From the NCBI RefSeq assembly GCF_035590735.1, contig NZ_CP141595.1, positions 1,459,001 to 1,523,000 of the forward strand: 64,000 bases of DNA. The letters are read 5' to 3'. The notes under the pieces were generated by a model. The model was not told the origin of the DNA, did not search any database, and saw only the letters and a program-made list of their open reading frames with translations. How positions within the stretch are numbered: position 1 is the stretch's first letter; each line of letters starts with the position of its first letter. Position numbers and translations under genes: made by a program. Positions 42,825 through 51,450 of the stretch are shown one piece after another. Origin of the DNA: Rossellomorea aquimaris. Lineage in GTDB: Bacteria; Bacillota; Bacilli; Bacillales; Bacillaceae_B.

Positions 42825-43400
42825 ATGGCGATTGATCGAAAGAAACAGGTTCTGGAGGCTGCGACGAATTCGTTCTCACTGTTTGGCTATAAAGCAACGA
42901 CGATGGATCAAGTGGCTAAATTAGCGAATGTGGGAAAAGGAACTATTTATACGTTTTTTAAAAATAAGGAAGAATTGTTTGATGAAATTGTATCATCGTT
43001 AATCAATGAAATGAAACGGGAAGCGGAAGAAGTGATTGATCCGCAGGAAACCTTCTCGGAAAATGTTCATCGTGCATTGTTCCGCATGCTTGAATTCAGG
43101 AAAGAGCATAAACTTACCATCAAGCTTTACCAAGAAGCCCGGGAAATGGGAACTCCTGCTGTATCAGAAGTCATTGATCGCATGGAGAAAGTGGTCATTG
43201 AATTCTTGAGTCAACGAATTGAAAAAGCGATTGCCTTAGAAGCGATTAAGCCATGTAATCCAGAAATGACCGCATTTGTTATGTTGAAGATGTACGTTTC
43301 ACTCATTTTCGATTGGGAACGAGCGCATGGTCCCCTTGATAAAGATGAAATTGCCAATCTCTTTGAACTATATTTAATTAAAGGGTTATCGAAACGATAG
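42825..43400 (+). CDS. yhgD: YhgD, TetR-family regulator
   Basis: 191 residues, the same as B. subtilis YhgD. The TetR helix-turn-helix lies at about residues 8-50 (RKKQVLEAATNSFSLFGYKA, TMDQVAKLANVGKGTIYTFF); the C-terminal 140 residues are the ligand-binding/dimer domain. It sits between the hem genes and yhgE. The palindromes around it suggest autoregulation and repression of yhgE. Confidence 0.9.
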   Translation: MAIDRKKQVLEAATNSFSLFGYKATTMDQVAKLANVGKGTIYTFFKNKEELFDEIVSSLINEMKREAEEVIDPQETFSENVHRALFRMLEFRKEHKLTIKLYQEAREMGTPAVSEVIDRMEKVVIEFLSQRIEKAIALEAIKPCNPEMTAFVMLKMYVSLIFDWERAHGPLDKDEIANLFELYLIKGLSKR

Positions 43401-43421
43401 TCCTTCATTTTTCACGATAAA

Positions 43422-43444
43422 TGACTAAATGAATAGTATAGTCA
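43422..43444 (+). promoter_or_regulatory. YhgD operator candidate O2
   Basis: TGACTA - 11 bases - TAGTCA, total 23 bp, extended outwards by ATAAA/TTTAT to 11-bp perfect arms. It lies in the yhgD-yhgE gap and could also form an RNA hairpin after yhgD. Confidence 0.55.
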
Positions 43445-43462
43445 TTTATTTTCGGAGTAAAA

Positions 43463-43485
43463 TGACTAATTGAACTAATTGGTCA
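43463..43485 (+). promoter_or_regulatory. YhgD operator candidate O3 (upstream of yhgE)
   Basis: TGACTAATT - GAACT - AATTGGTCA, again 23 bp with a single arm mismatch, 36 bp before the yhgE start and 41 bp centre-to-centre from O2 (about four helical turns). Confidence 0.65.
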
Positions 43486-43521
43486 ATAATTCAAATCCAG
43501 AAAGATATTAGGAGGCAAAAC

Positions 43522-45720
43522 ATGAAGAATTCATTTATTGGTTCAGAATTCAAAGCGATTTTCAAAAATAAGAAACTTCTCATTCCTATTCTAGCCGTTC
43601 TATTCATACCTGTTTTGTACAGTGGTATGTTCTTATGGGCATTTTGGGATCCATATGAACAGTTGTCAGACTTACCTGTTGCGGTTGTAAACAGCGACCA
43701 GGGAGCAGAGTTTGACGGGAAGGAATTGCATATTGGAGATGAACTTGTAGATAAATTGAAAGATAGCGATCAATTCGACTTTCATTTTATCGATAAAGAA
43801 GAAGGATACAAAAATTTAGAGAAGCAGGATTATTACATGCTTGTTGAGATCCCGGAGGATTTCTCTGAAAACGGAACAACATTATTAGAAGATGATCCTA
43901 AAAAACTTTCTCTGAAATATGTGCCGAACGAAAGCTTTAACTTCCTGTCCGCTCAAATCGGCGATACGGCAATGAAAGAAATCAAAGCAAGCCTTTCGAA
44001 GTCTGTTTCTGAAACATACGCAGAGACCATGTTTGATAAAATTAAAGAAATGGGAGATGGCTACCAAACAGCCAGTGACAAAGCTGGCGAAATCAATAAT
44101 GGGGCGATCGATTTATCTCAAGGTGCCAATAAGTTAAAGGATAATTTAGCCGTGTTAGCCGAAAAGAATGTTGAGATGAATGATGGTGTGGCGAAAACGC
44201 GTACAGGTGCCGGTGAACTTGCCAAGGGTTCTAAAGAATTATCGGACGGTGTCGGCGTCTTGAAGGATAAATCCTTACAATTGTATGAAGGAACAAAGGA
44301 TGTCCAATCAGGGATTGATGCCCTTGCAGCTGGAATCGATAAAAGTAAGGATGGATTAGAGCAGGTGGATGCAGGTCTAAGTAGCGCAGTGGACAATACA
44401 GCCAAACTGCACGCCGGATCTCAAAACCTGGCAGAAAAAATCGGTGCTCTCCAGGGAGGAGCGGATAATGCGAAAGCAGGCGCACAAGCCATTGGAGCAG
44501 GGGCTACAAAGCTTGAAGAAGAACTGGCACCCTTTATGGGAAGCCTGCCGGAAGAAAAACAGGCAGAGTTACAGGCTGCAATCAATCAGATTAAGCAGGG
44601 GGCGACCGGTCTTCAAACGGGTACCGGAGCTCTAAGTACGGGTGCATCCGAGCTTCAAAAAGGAGCGAATTCTCTTGCTGGAGGAATCGGGGAATTAAAT
44701 AAAGGTCAAATGAAACTACAAGGTGGAATCGCCCAGCTTGTAGACGGTTCAGCCCAGCTCGATCAAGGCTCCAATCAGCTTCAAGCAGGTCAAAATGAAG
44801 TCGTGAAAAACTACGGTTTATTAAATGGAAAACTTGGGGAAGTTTACCAGGGAACAGCAAGCCTCGCTTCAGGTGCAAACGAACTAAGCTCGGGTCTTAA
44901 CAGGGTATACGATGGTTCCAATCAATTAGCAGACGGATCGAAGAAGCTTGCTGATGGTTCGACGGAGTTAGCACAAGGTTCTACGAAACTATCAGATGGA
45001 ACAACAGAATATGAAGCAAAATTAAAAGACGCAGCAAAAGAAGCAAACAGTGTCAAAGCGGATGACGATACGTATGACATGATGGCTGGTCCCGTCGATG
45101 TGAAAAATGAGAAAATCAATCATGTTCCAAATTACGGAACTGGATTTGCCCCATATTTCTTGTCTCTTGGACTATTCGTAGGGGCCTTATTAATCTCCAT
45201 AGTGTATCCACTGAGAGAACCATCCGATCGCCCATCAAGCGGAATGAATTGGTTCCTTGGTAAATTCGCTGTCCTTACTTCAGTTGGGATCATTCAATCA
45301 CTGATTGCAGCAGCCATTTTACTCCTGGGATTGGGTCTTGAAGTGGAAAGTGTACCATTATTTTTACTTTCTACTATTATTACAAGTCTTACATTCCTGG
45401 CATTAATTCAGATGCTGGTGACGATCCTTGGTGATCCGGGACGATTCGTGGCCATCATCATCTTGATTCTACAATTAACGACGAGTGCAGGTACATTCCC
45501 ACTCGAATTAATCCCGACAGCGCTGCAGCCAATCAGTACACTGTTACCGATGACGTACTCAGTGTCAGCATTCAAAGCGGTCATCTCAAGCGGGGACTTC
45601 GCCTTCATGTGGCAGAACCTCTTCATCCTACTGGGATACTTCATTGTGTTCGTCGCATTGACGTCCGTGTTCTTTGTAGGATTATTCAAGAAACAATATA
45701 CGAAATCAGTAGATGCATAA
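43522..45720 (+). CDS. yhgE: YhgE, YhgE/Pip-family membrane protein
   Basis: 732 residues. One N-terminal helix (LLIPILAVLFIPVLYSGMFL), a long extracytoplasmic region, then five C-terminal helices (about residues 545-725) ending VALTSVFFVGLFKKQ: the phage-infection-protein/ABC-2-like layout. Residues about 190-510 are built of repeated segments of about 7-11 residues with G at regular intervals (for example GANKLKDN, GTGALSTGASELQKGANSLAGG, GSKKLADGSTELAQGSTKLSDG), forming an extended helical stalk. In lactococci Pip is a phage receptor; in B. subtilis YhgE has no clear role. Preceded by TetR gene yhgD and two operator candidates. Confidence 0.9.
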   Translation: MKNSFIGSEFKAIFKNKKLLIPILAVLFIPVLYSGMFLWAFWDPYEQLSDLPVAVVNSDQGAEFDGKELHIGDELVDKLKDSDQFDFHFIDKEEGYKNLEKQDYYMLVEIPEDFSENGTTLLEDDPKKLSLKYVPNESFNFLSAQIGDTAMKEIKASLSKSVSETYAETMFDKIKEMGDGYQTASDKAGEINNGAIDLSQGANKLKDNLAVLAEKNVEMNDGVAKTRTGAGELAKGSKELSDGVGVLKDKSLQLYEGTKDVQSGIDALAAGIDKSKDGLEQVDAGLSSAVDNTAKLHAGSQNLAEKIGALQGGADNAKAGAQAIGAGATKLEEELAPFMGSLPEEKQAELQAAINQIKQGATGLQTGTGALSTGASELQKGANSLAGGIGELNKGQMKLQGGIAQLVDGSAQLDQGSNQLQAGQNEVVKNYGLLNGKLGEVYQGTASLASGANELSSGLNRVYDGSNQLADGSKKLADGSTELAQGSTKLSDGTTEYEAKLKDAAKEANSVKADDDTYDMMAGPVDVKNEKINHVPNYGTGFAPYFLSLGLFVGALLISIVYPLREPSDRPSSGMNWFLGKFAVLTSVGIIQSLIAAAILLLGLGLEVESVPLFLLSTIITSLTFLALIQMLVTILGDPGRFVAIIILILQLTTSAGTFPLELIPTALQPISTLLPMTYSVSAFKAVISSGDFAFMWQNLFILLGYFIVFVALTSVFFVGLFKKQYTKSVDA

Positions 45721-45722
45721 GG

Positions 45723-45760
45723 AAAAAAACGGTAGATGCCACACATATCTACCGTTTTTT
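45723..45760 (+). terminator. terminator after yhgE
   Basis: AAAAAACGGTAGAT pairs perfectly with ATCTACCGTTTTTT. Confidence 0.92.
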
Positions 45761-45867
45761 CTTCATGAAATGGACAAACCCTTGGTAAACATGAAGGTGT
45801 ATACTAATTGGTGAGAGGTACATAATGTTGATACCATGAAAAGAGAATGCTAAAGGAGGATGTTGTC

Positions 45868-46620
45868 ATGAAGAAAATAAGCTTGTTTATGCTGATGGGT
45901 TTCCTTGCGTTGTTTATCGCTGCCTGCGGTAATTCTAATGAGGATAACGGAGAAAAAGAAGATGAAAAATTGGTAGCGATTGAGGCAAAGTTAGACGTGC
46001 CTGAAAAAGGAGAAAAGGGAGAAACCGTTTCACTTTCCACTAAAGTCACTCAAGGTGAGGAAAATGTAGAGGACGCAGGTGAAGTCAAATACGAGATTTG
46101 GAAAAATGGACATAAAGAAGAAAGTGAAATGATCGAAGCAAAGCATGAAAAGGACGGAGTATACAAAGCTGAAAAGACGTTTGAAGAAGACGGCATGTAT
46201 ACTGTGCAAGTCCATGTAACAGCCCGTGATATGCACACCATGCCGAAAGCTGAAATTGCGATTGGCGAAGTAGGGGCAGAGGAACATGGAGAGGAAAGCG
46301 AAGACAGTCACCACGGTCATCACGAGAGTTCTGTTTCCATCCATCTCATGAAGCCGGATGTGATTATAATGAATGAAGAAGCGGAAATGAACGTTCAAGT
46401 AGAAAATGAAAAAGCGGCACTGGAAAAAGCAGAAGTACGTTTGGAAATTTATAAAGAGGGTCAAGAGAAGCATGAATGGGTCGACTTAACTGAAGATGAA
46501 GCCGGTAAGTATAGCGGTTCCTATATATTCCCTGATAAGGGGGCATATAATATACAGGTTCACGTGACCAAAGGTGAGGAAATTCACGAACACACAATGC
46601 AAACAGTAGAAGTACAATAA
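45868..46620 (+). CDS. lipoprotein with two YtkA-like domains
   Basis: 250 residues from ATG 45868 (AAGGAGGA 8 bp upstream; the longer frame from 45847 includes that site). Lipoprotein signal KKISLFMLMGFLALFIAAC. Two copies of a YtkA/FixH-like immunoglobulin-type module follow: KYEIWKNGHKEESEMIEAKH ... YTVQVHVTARDMH and RLEIYKEGQEKHEWVDLTED ... YNIQVHVTKGEEIH. They are joined by an acidic, histidine-rich linker (EEHGEESEDSHHGHHESS) and each module ends with a histidine-containing HVT strand. Surface-exposed; metal binding (copper or zinc) is plausible but not shown. Monocistronic with terminator. Confidence 0.83.
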   Translation: MKKISLFMLMGFLALFIAACGNSNEDNGEKEDEKLVAIEAKLDVPEKGEKGETVSLSTKVTQGEENVEDAGEVKYEIWKNGHKEESEMIEAKHEKDGVYKAEKTFEEDGMYTVQVHVTARDMHTMPKAEIAIGEVGAEEHGEESEDSHHGHHESSVSIHLMKPDVIIMNEEAEMNVQVENEKAALEKAEVRLEIYKEGQEKHEWVDLTEDEAGKYSGSYIFPDKGAYNIQVHVTKGEEIHEHTMQTVEVQ

Positions 46621-46624
46621 ACAT

Positions 46625-46660
46625 AAAAGGATGCTCTTCACTTTGAAGAGCATCCTTTTT
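46625..46660 (+). terminator. terminator after the YtkA-type lipoprotein gene
   Basis: AAAAGGATGCTCTTCA pairs perfectly with TGAAGAGCATCCTTTT around CTT, followed by T. Confidence 0.92.
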
Positions 46661-46681
46661 ATTACCCCTTATTCTTCATTA

Positions 46682-46816
46682 TTAATACTCGTAATCAGTC
46701 GTACATTTCTCGCAATAAATGCCGTAGCATTCATGTTGCTCCTCAATTGTATCTCCACATTGTGCACAAGACTTAGGCGGCAAATTTCGAAAGAACTCCA
46801 CAATATTTTTTACCAT
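46682..46816 (-). CDS. yhfH: YhfH-like zinc-ribbon mini-protein
   Basis: 44 residues from ATG 46816, with GGAGGGTGATTAAC upstream. Sequence VKNIVEFFRNLPPKSCAQCG, then DTIEEQHECYGIYCEKC: two CxxC knuckles (CAQC about 17-20 and CEKC about 35-38) suggest a zinc ribbon. The FFRNLPPKSC start and the place directly before yhfI fit B. subtilis YhfH (46 residues). Its 3' end is close to the terminator at 46625-46660, which can serve it too. Function unknown. Confidence 0.75.
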   Translation of the reverse strand: MVKNIVEFFRNLPPKSCAQCGDTIEEQHECYGIYCEKCTTDYEY

Positions 46817-47010
46817 GTTAATCACCCTCCGTAAATTTTTTCACCCATCAATTGTTTGTGTTATATAACTGATGTGTTAATTTATTTTATTGTATTATAA
46901 CAGTATGTATTTCGTCAACGATTAATTCAAAAATAGGCGAAAAAAATGAAAAAATAGGCACAATGAAGTATAGTAGGGGTACATACTAAAGTGAAAGGCG
47001 ATGTTCAAAA

Positions 47011-47745
47011 ATGAAGCTAACCGTTATTGGACAATGGGGCGGCTATCCGAAAGCAGGAGAAGCGAGCACCGGGTATTTACTTGAGCATAATGGTTTCAAA
47101 CTGCTTATTGACTGTGGCAGTGGTGTACTGTCCCATCTGCAACATCACGTAGAGGCTACCGATTTAGATGCGGTCCTTCTGTCTCACTATCATCCAGATC
47201 ATGTAGCAGATATAGGTGTACTACAACACGCTTTATTGATTCAATACTTCCTGGGGAAAAATAAAGGTACATTACCTGTGTATGCCCATAGAGAAGATCA
47301 ACGGGGTTACAATACGATTACATATAAAGATTTAATGAAAGCCCATGAATATAAGGAAGATACATCATTATCGATTGGCCCTTTCACGGTAACATTTGTG
47401 AAGACCAAGCATCCCGTGCCGTGCTACGGAATGAGAATCGAAGCGGACGGCAAAGCGCTGTTCTATACAGCAGACTCGGCTTTCAAAGAGTCATTTGTTC
47501 CATTTGGGAAAGACGCAGATGTACTGCTCTGTGAATGTAATTTCTATGGAGAGATGGATGCCTCGAACGCTGGTCACATGACGAGTCTCGACGCCGGGAA
47601 TCTTGCTCAAAAAACCAATGCCGGAAAGCTTATACTGACACATTTACCTCATTTCGGCGAACTGGAGCAGTTGGTAACAGAAGCGAAAACCATGTATAAC
47701 GGCGAGGTACTGTTAGCGAAAAAAGATATGAAAGTAGATATTTAG
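47011..47745 (+). CDS. yhfI: YhfI, metallo-beta-lactamase-fold hydrolase
   Basis: 244 residues. The MBL metal motif HYHPDH (LLSHYHPDHVADIG, about residues 60-66), ADS in FYTADSAF and the final histidine in TLDAGNL/LTHLPHFG are present, as in RNase Z-like and phosphodiesterase members. Sequence start MKLTVIGQWGGYPKAGEAST is typical of YhfI. Next gene lplJ begins 11 bp later, so the two are co-transcribed. Substrate unknown. Confidence 0.88.
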   Translation: MKLTVIGQWGGYPKAGEASTGYLLEHNGFKLLIDCGSGVLSHLQHHVEATDLDAVLLSHYHPDHVADIGVLQHALLIQYFLGKNKGTLPVYAHREDQRGYNTITYKDLMKAHEYKEDTSLSIGPFTVTFVKTKHPVPCYGMRIEADGKALFYTADSAFKESFVPFGKDADVLLCECNFYGEMDASNAGHMTSLDAGNLAQKTNAGKLILTHLPHFGELEQLVTEAKTMYNGEVLLAKKDMKVDI

Positions 47746-47756
47746 GAGGAAGAATG

Positions 47757-48743
47757 ATGTTATTTATCGATAATAAAGGGATCACGGATCCAAGGATCAA
47801 TCTTGCTATTGAAGAATATGCACTGAAGAACTTAGATATTAATGAGAGTTATTTATTGTTTTACATCAATGAACCTTCCATCATTATCGGGAAGAACCAA
47901 AATACGATTGAAGAGATTAATACAGACTACGTGGAGAAGCAAGGTCTTCATGTCGTTCGCCGCCTTTCCGGTGGGGGAGCGGTCTATCACGACTTAGGAA
48001 ACCTGAACTTCAGCTTTATCACGAAGGATGACGGAGAGAGCTTCCACAACTTCAAAAAATTCACTGAGCCTGTTGTAACAGCCCTTCATAAGCTGGGGGT
48101 GAAGGCGGAGCTTAGCGGACGTAACGATATTATCGCAGAAGGCAGAAAGATTTCCGGAAACGCCCAGTTCTCCACTAAGGGTCGGATGTTCAGCCACGGA
48201 ACGCTGCTGTTCGATTCCGAAATGGAAAACGTCGTATCAGCTCTACGGGTGAAAAAGGACAAGATTGAATCAAAAGGAATCAAGTCGATCCGAAGCCGTG
48301 TGGCCAATATTTCTGAATTCCTGTCAGAAAAAATGACCATCGAACAATTCCGTTCAACCCTTCTGGATTATATTTTCAACGGAAGCGACGTAGAAGAATA
48401 TGTCCTGACGGATGAAGACTGGAAGAACATCCATGAGCTTTCAAAAGAACGCTATCAGAACTGGGATTGGAATTACGGTAAATCCCCAAAATTCAATCTT
48501 CAGCATTCTCACCGATTCCCGGTCGGATCCATTGACGTCCGTCTCGAAGTGAACAAAGGGAAAATTGATAACTGTAAAATCTTTGGTGATTTCTTCGGAG
48601 TCGGGAATGTAGAAGACATTGAAGAAAAACTAATAGGCATCCGTTACGAACGAAAAGACATTGCGGCGGCTTTGGAAGGTGTTGAAATTCAACATTATTT
48701 CGGGAATGTGACGAAGGATGAATTTGTGGATTTGGTGTATTAA
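47757..48743 (+). CDS. lplJ: LplJ, lipoate-protein ligase
   Basis: 328 residues from ATG 47757 (AGGAGG 7 bp upstream; ATG 47754 is closer to it). Very similar to B. subtilis LplJ: MLFIDNKGITDPRINLAIEE, IIIGKNQNTIEEIN, VVRRLSGGGAVYHDLGNLNF (lipoyl-AMP loop) and GRNDIIAEGRKISGNAQ with the catalytic lysine. It activates free lipoate with ATP and attaches it to lipoyl domains of dehydrogenase complexes or GcvH. Confidence 0.96.
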   Translation: MLFIDNKGITDPRINLAIEEYALKNLDINESYLLFYINEPSIIIGKNQNTIEEINTDYVEKQGLHVVRRLSGGGAVYHDLGNLNFSFITKDDGESFHNFKKFTEPVVTALHKLGVKAELSGRNDIIAEGRKISGNAQFSTKGRMFSHGTLLFDSEMENVVSALRVKKDKIESKGIKSIRSRVANISEFLSEKMTIEQFRSTLLDYIFNGSDVEEYVLTDEDWKNIHELSKERYQNWDWNYGKSPKFNLQHSHRFPVGSIDVRLEVNKGKIDNCKIFGDFFGVGNVEDIEEKLIGIRYERKDIAAALEGVEIQHYFGNVTKDEFVDLVY

Positions 48744-48751
48744 TATAAAAG

Positions 48752-48789
48752 AGAGAGGTTTCCTAATATGGGAAGCCTTTCTTTTTTTT
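48752..48789 (+). terminator. terminator of yhfI-lplJ
   Basis: AGAGAGGTTTCC pairs with GGGAAGCCTTTCT (G-T pairs) around TAATAT, followed by a long T run. Confidence 0.82.
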
Positions 48790-48827
48790 GTCTTGATTAG
48801 GTAAATCCTCCCAAACACAATATAGTA

Positions 48828-48859
48828 ATAAATATTTATGTACCATTATAAATATTTAT
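48828..48859. repeat. paired 12-bp palindromes upstream of the M14 peptidase gene
   Basis: ATAAATATTTAT occurs at 48828-48839 and again at 48848-48859, exactly 20 bp apart, in the AT-rich leader 39-70 bp before the start codon. It could be an operator or only an AT-rich coincidence. Confidence 0.5.
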
Positions 48860-48897
48860 TCTATCATTATACTATTACATAATTTGGAGGTACATAA

Positions 48898-51300
48898 ATG
48901 AAGCAAAAGATTATTGCAGGAATTGCCAGTTTTACTCTACTATCTACCACACCATTCAACGTTTTAGCGGAATCTCCTCAAACGACGATTCAAAACACTC
49001 AACTCGATGAGAAAGATAAAAGCTTATTTAATAGTGAGCACTATGATTTTTTGAAGTACTCTGAGATTGAAGGGAAGCTTGATGCGATCGCACAGGAAAG
49101 CAATCGTGTGACAGTTGAGAAGAGCGATATAAAGTCAGGGGCCGGTCGTGATATGTATGTAGTGACCGTATCGGATGCGAAAGCAAAAGGGAAGTATGGT
49201 TATTATAAAGGTCTGCGTAAGAAAATGATCAAGTCGCCTGAGAAAGCACAGGATTTTATCGATAAGCACCCTGATCTAAAGGTTCCGGTTATGATCAATG
49301 CATCGATCCATGGAACAGAGTTTGTCGGAACCGATGCAGCTCTGCAATTAATCGAGCGCTTTGCGACGGAAGATGATGAGCAGACAAAAGGCATTCTCGA
49401 AGATCATATCCTGATCTTCAATGTGGTGGCGAACCCGGATGGGCGTATTGATGCTACACGTTTCAATGGAAATGGAATTGACCTCAACCGTGATTTCATC
49501 ACTCAATCCCAGCCTGAAACAGAGCATATGGTAGACCTGATCACGGAATGGAACCCGATGGTGTTTCTTGATCTTCATGGATATGTGAAAGGGTATGGCG
49601 GCCCGACAAAGCCAGGTTTGATTGAGCCTTGTACGCCGCCTCATAATCCAAACTATGAATATGATCTGTATTCCAAATGGGCATTGAATCAAGCGGAAGC
49701 GATGGAATCCAGTATTGTATCAAATAAAGAAAACTATGATAATACTCATACGGAATCGTCAAAAGTAGATTATCTGAATATGGAAGGGACTTATATCCCG
49801 CAACGTGATGATGCTGCCGGCTGGGATGATTATCCGCCGATCTTCACTCCAATGTATGCCATGTACCACGGGGCATATGGGTATACACTTGAAGCGCCGA
49901 CCAATGATTGGGACGGGGTTCAATGGACGTATGATGCCGTGATGGGTGCACTGGGCTATGCGAGCGAAAACAAAGTGGATATGGTGAAAGATCAAATCGA
50001 AGTCTTTAAACGGGGTGTCCAGTTCGACCACCCGTTCCATACTGAAGGCCATTTCCCATCTGCATATATTCTTCCAAATGATGAGCAGGATCAAACGGCG
50101 ACCCTGAAAGCTGTTGAGCATCTTCAAGATAATGATATTGTCGTAGAAGAAGCTCAGAAGGATTTCACGTTAGATGGCGTGACGTATCCTAAAGGAACGT
50201 ATATCGTACCTATGGATCAAGCAAAAGCCGGCCTAGCGAACACGATGCTTTGGGACGGGGAAGACATTACAGAGGACACACCAAGTATGTACGACATCTC
50301 TGCCTGGAATCTGCCTGAACTATGGGGCTTCAATGCAGTGGAAGTGGGCAGTGACACTGAACTGAATGTGAAATCGAAACAGGTAAGGGCAATGAATGAA
50401 AGTGGAGAAATCGTCGGGGACGGACCTTATGCGATCCCGAATACCTCCACCGGATCGATTGCGATTGCCAATCAATTACTAAATAGCGGACACACTCTTC
50501 ACCGAGGTAAAGATGGAACGTTGTATGCAGGTGCCGAGGCCAAAGCAAAACTTTCCGACCTGGTGAAAAGTACTGCTGTAACGATTTCTTCCCAATCTGT
50601 CCCTCTTGGAGCGAAAGAAATTACGTCCCCGCATGTAACCATCTTAAAAGATGGAGGAATGAACAAAGCTCAATCCCACTCTGGAACGAAGCTGGCACTT
50701 GAACGTCTTGGCTTCACAGTGGAAGAAAAGACTCCCGGGCAAGTAGCAGAAGAGGGTCTTGGTTCAACGGATGTGTTTATTTATAACGGCAGATCGAATC
50801 TCATTTCCTATCAAAATAGTGTGGCCAATTCGGAATTCGGATTGAAGGATGCAGCGCAATACGAAGCATTTAAAACGAATGTGGAAGGCTTTGTAGCGGA
50901 TGGCGGTCAATATCTTGCCATCGGTGCAGGTGCATCCCATGCCACGACAAAGCTTGGATTAAGTGATGTGAAAGTGGAAACAGGCGGCTACAACAGCAAC
51001 GGAATCGTCCAATTATCTCACACGGATTCTACTTACACAGCTGGTTACGAGACAGAAGACCTTGGATTTGTTTATCAACCAACATGGTACACAAACACAG
51101 GAAGTACGGACATTCTATCAAGCTATCAAAATAGCAGTGACTTCTTCCTGGCCGGTCACTGGGAAGACAGTGAAGCAGCTCAAGGGAAGCCCGTTATCGT
51201 AAAGGATAAAAATGTACTGTTAATCGGACTCGAACCGACTTTCCGTGATCATACGGATTATCTGTTCAGACTCGTTTCCAATGCTATTTTTGCACAATAA
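48898..51300 (+). CDS. secreted M14 zinc carboxypeptidase with C-terminal GATase-like domain
   Basis: 800 residues. Signal peptide MKQKIIAGIASFTLLSTTPF with cleavage near NVLA-ES. M14 motifs: zinc ligands H138 and E141 in SIHGTEFVG, ANPDGR, substrate arginine in IDLNRDF (about 198), third zinc ligand in DLHGY (about H227) and general base in YTLEAPTNDW (about E332). Residues about 560-800 (SPHVTILKDGGMN, DVFIYNGRSNLISYQ, GGQYLAIGAGASH, KNVLLIGLEPTFRDH) look like a class-I glutamine-amidotransferase-like fold. Exported and either secreted or wall-associated. Not in the B. subtilis order, so an accessory insertion. GGAGGT precedes ATG 48898. Confidence 0.87.
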   Translation: MKQKIIAGIASFTLLSTTPFNVLAESPQTTIQNTQLDEKDKSLFNSEHYDFLKYSEIEGKLDAIAQESNRVTVEKSDIKSGAGRDMYVVTVSDAKAKGKYGYYKGLRKKMIKSPEKAQDFIDKHPDLKVPVMINASIHGTEFVGTDAALQLIERFATEDDEQTKGILEDHILIFNVVANPDGRIDATRFNGNGIDLNRDFITQSQPETEHMVDLITEWNPMVFLDLHGYVKGYGGPTKPGLIEPCTPPHNPNYEYDLYSKWALNQAEAMESSIVSNKENYDNTHTESSKVDYLNMEGTYIPQRDDAAGWDDYPPIFTPMYAMYHGAYGYTLEAPTNDWDGVQWTYDAVMGALGYASENKVDMVKDQIEVFKRGVQFDHPFHTEGHFPSAYILPNDEQDQTATLKAVEHLQDNDIVVEEAQKDFTLDGVTYPKGTYIVPMDQAKAGLANTMLWDGEDITEDTPSMYDISAWNLPELWGFNAVEVGSDTELNVKSKQVRAMNESGEIVGDGPYAIPNTSTGSIAIANQLLNSGHTLHRGKDGTLYAGAEAKAKLSDLVKSTAVTISSQSVPLGAKEITSPHVTILKDGGMNKAQSHSGTKLALERLGFTVEEKTPGQVAEEGLGSTDVFIYNGRSNLISYQNSVANSEFGLKDAAQYEAFKTNVEGFVADGGQYLAIGAGASHATTKLGLSDVKVETGGYNSNGIVQLSHTDSTYTAGYETEDLGFVYQPTWYTNTGSTDILSSYQNSSDFFLAGHWEDSEAAQGKPVIVKDKNVLLIGLEPTFRDHTDYLFRLVSNAIFAQ

Positions 51301-51311
51301 GAAAATGGAAG

Positions 51312-51338
51312 AGCCGTCCAAATTGGGCGGCTTTTTTT
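51312..51338 (+). terminator. terminator after the M14 peptidase gene
   Basis: AGCCGTCC pairs with GGGCGGCT around AAATT, followed by seven T. Confidence 0.88.
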
Positions 51339-51405
51339 CTACAAGGTACTTGTATTAATACTATTCTTTATATAGAATATATTTTGAATACTTTTAATAG
51401 TTTGA

Positions 51406-51423
51406 TGAATGACCATTCATTCA
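51406..51423 (+). promoter_or_regulatory. FadR operator upstream of lcfB
   Basis: TGAATGACCATTCATTCA matches the B. subtilis FadR (YsiA) consensus TGAATGAMTANTCATTCA at all but one of the defined positions. It lies 28 bp before the start codon; long-chain acyl-CoA should release repression. lcfB belongs to the FadR regulon in B. subtilis. Confidence 0.85.
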
Positions 51424-51450
51424 GTTTATCTGAAAAGGGGAGGGATATAA

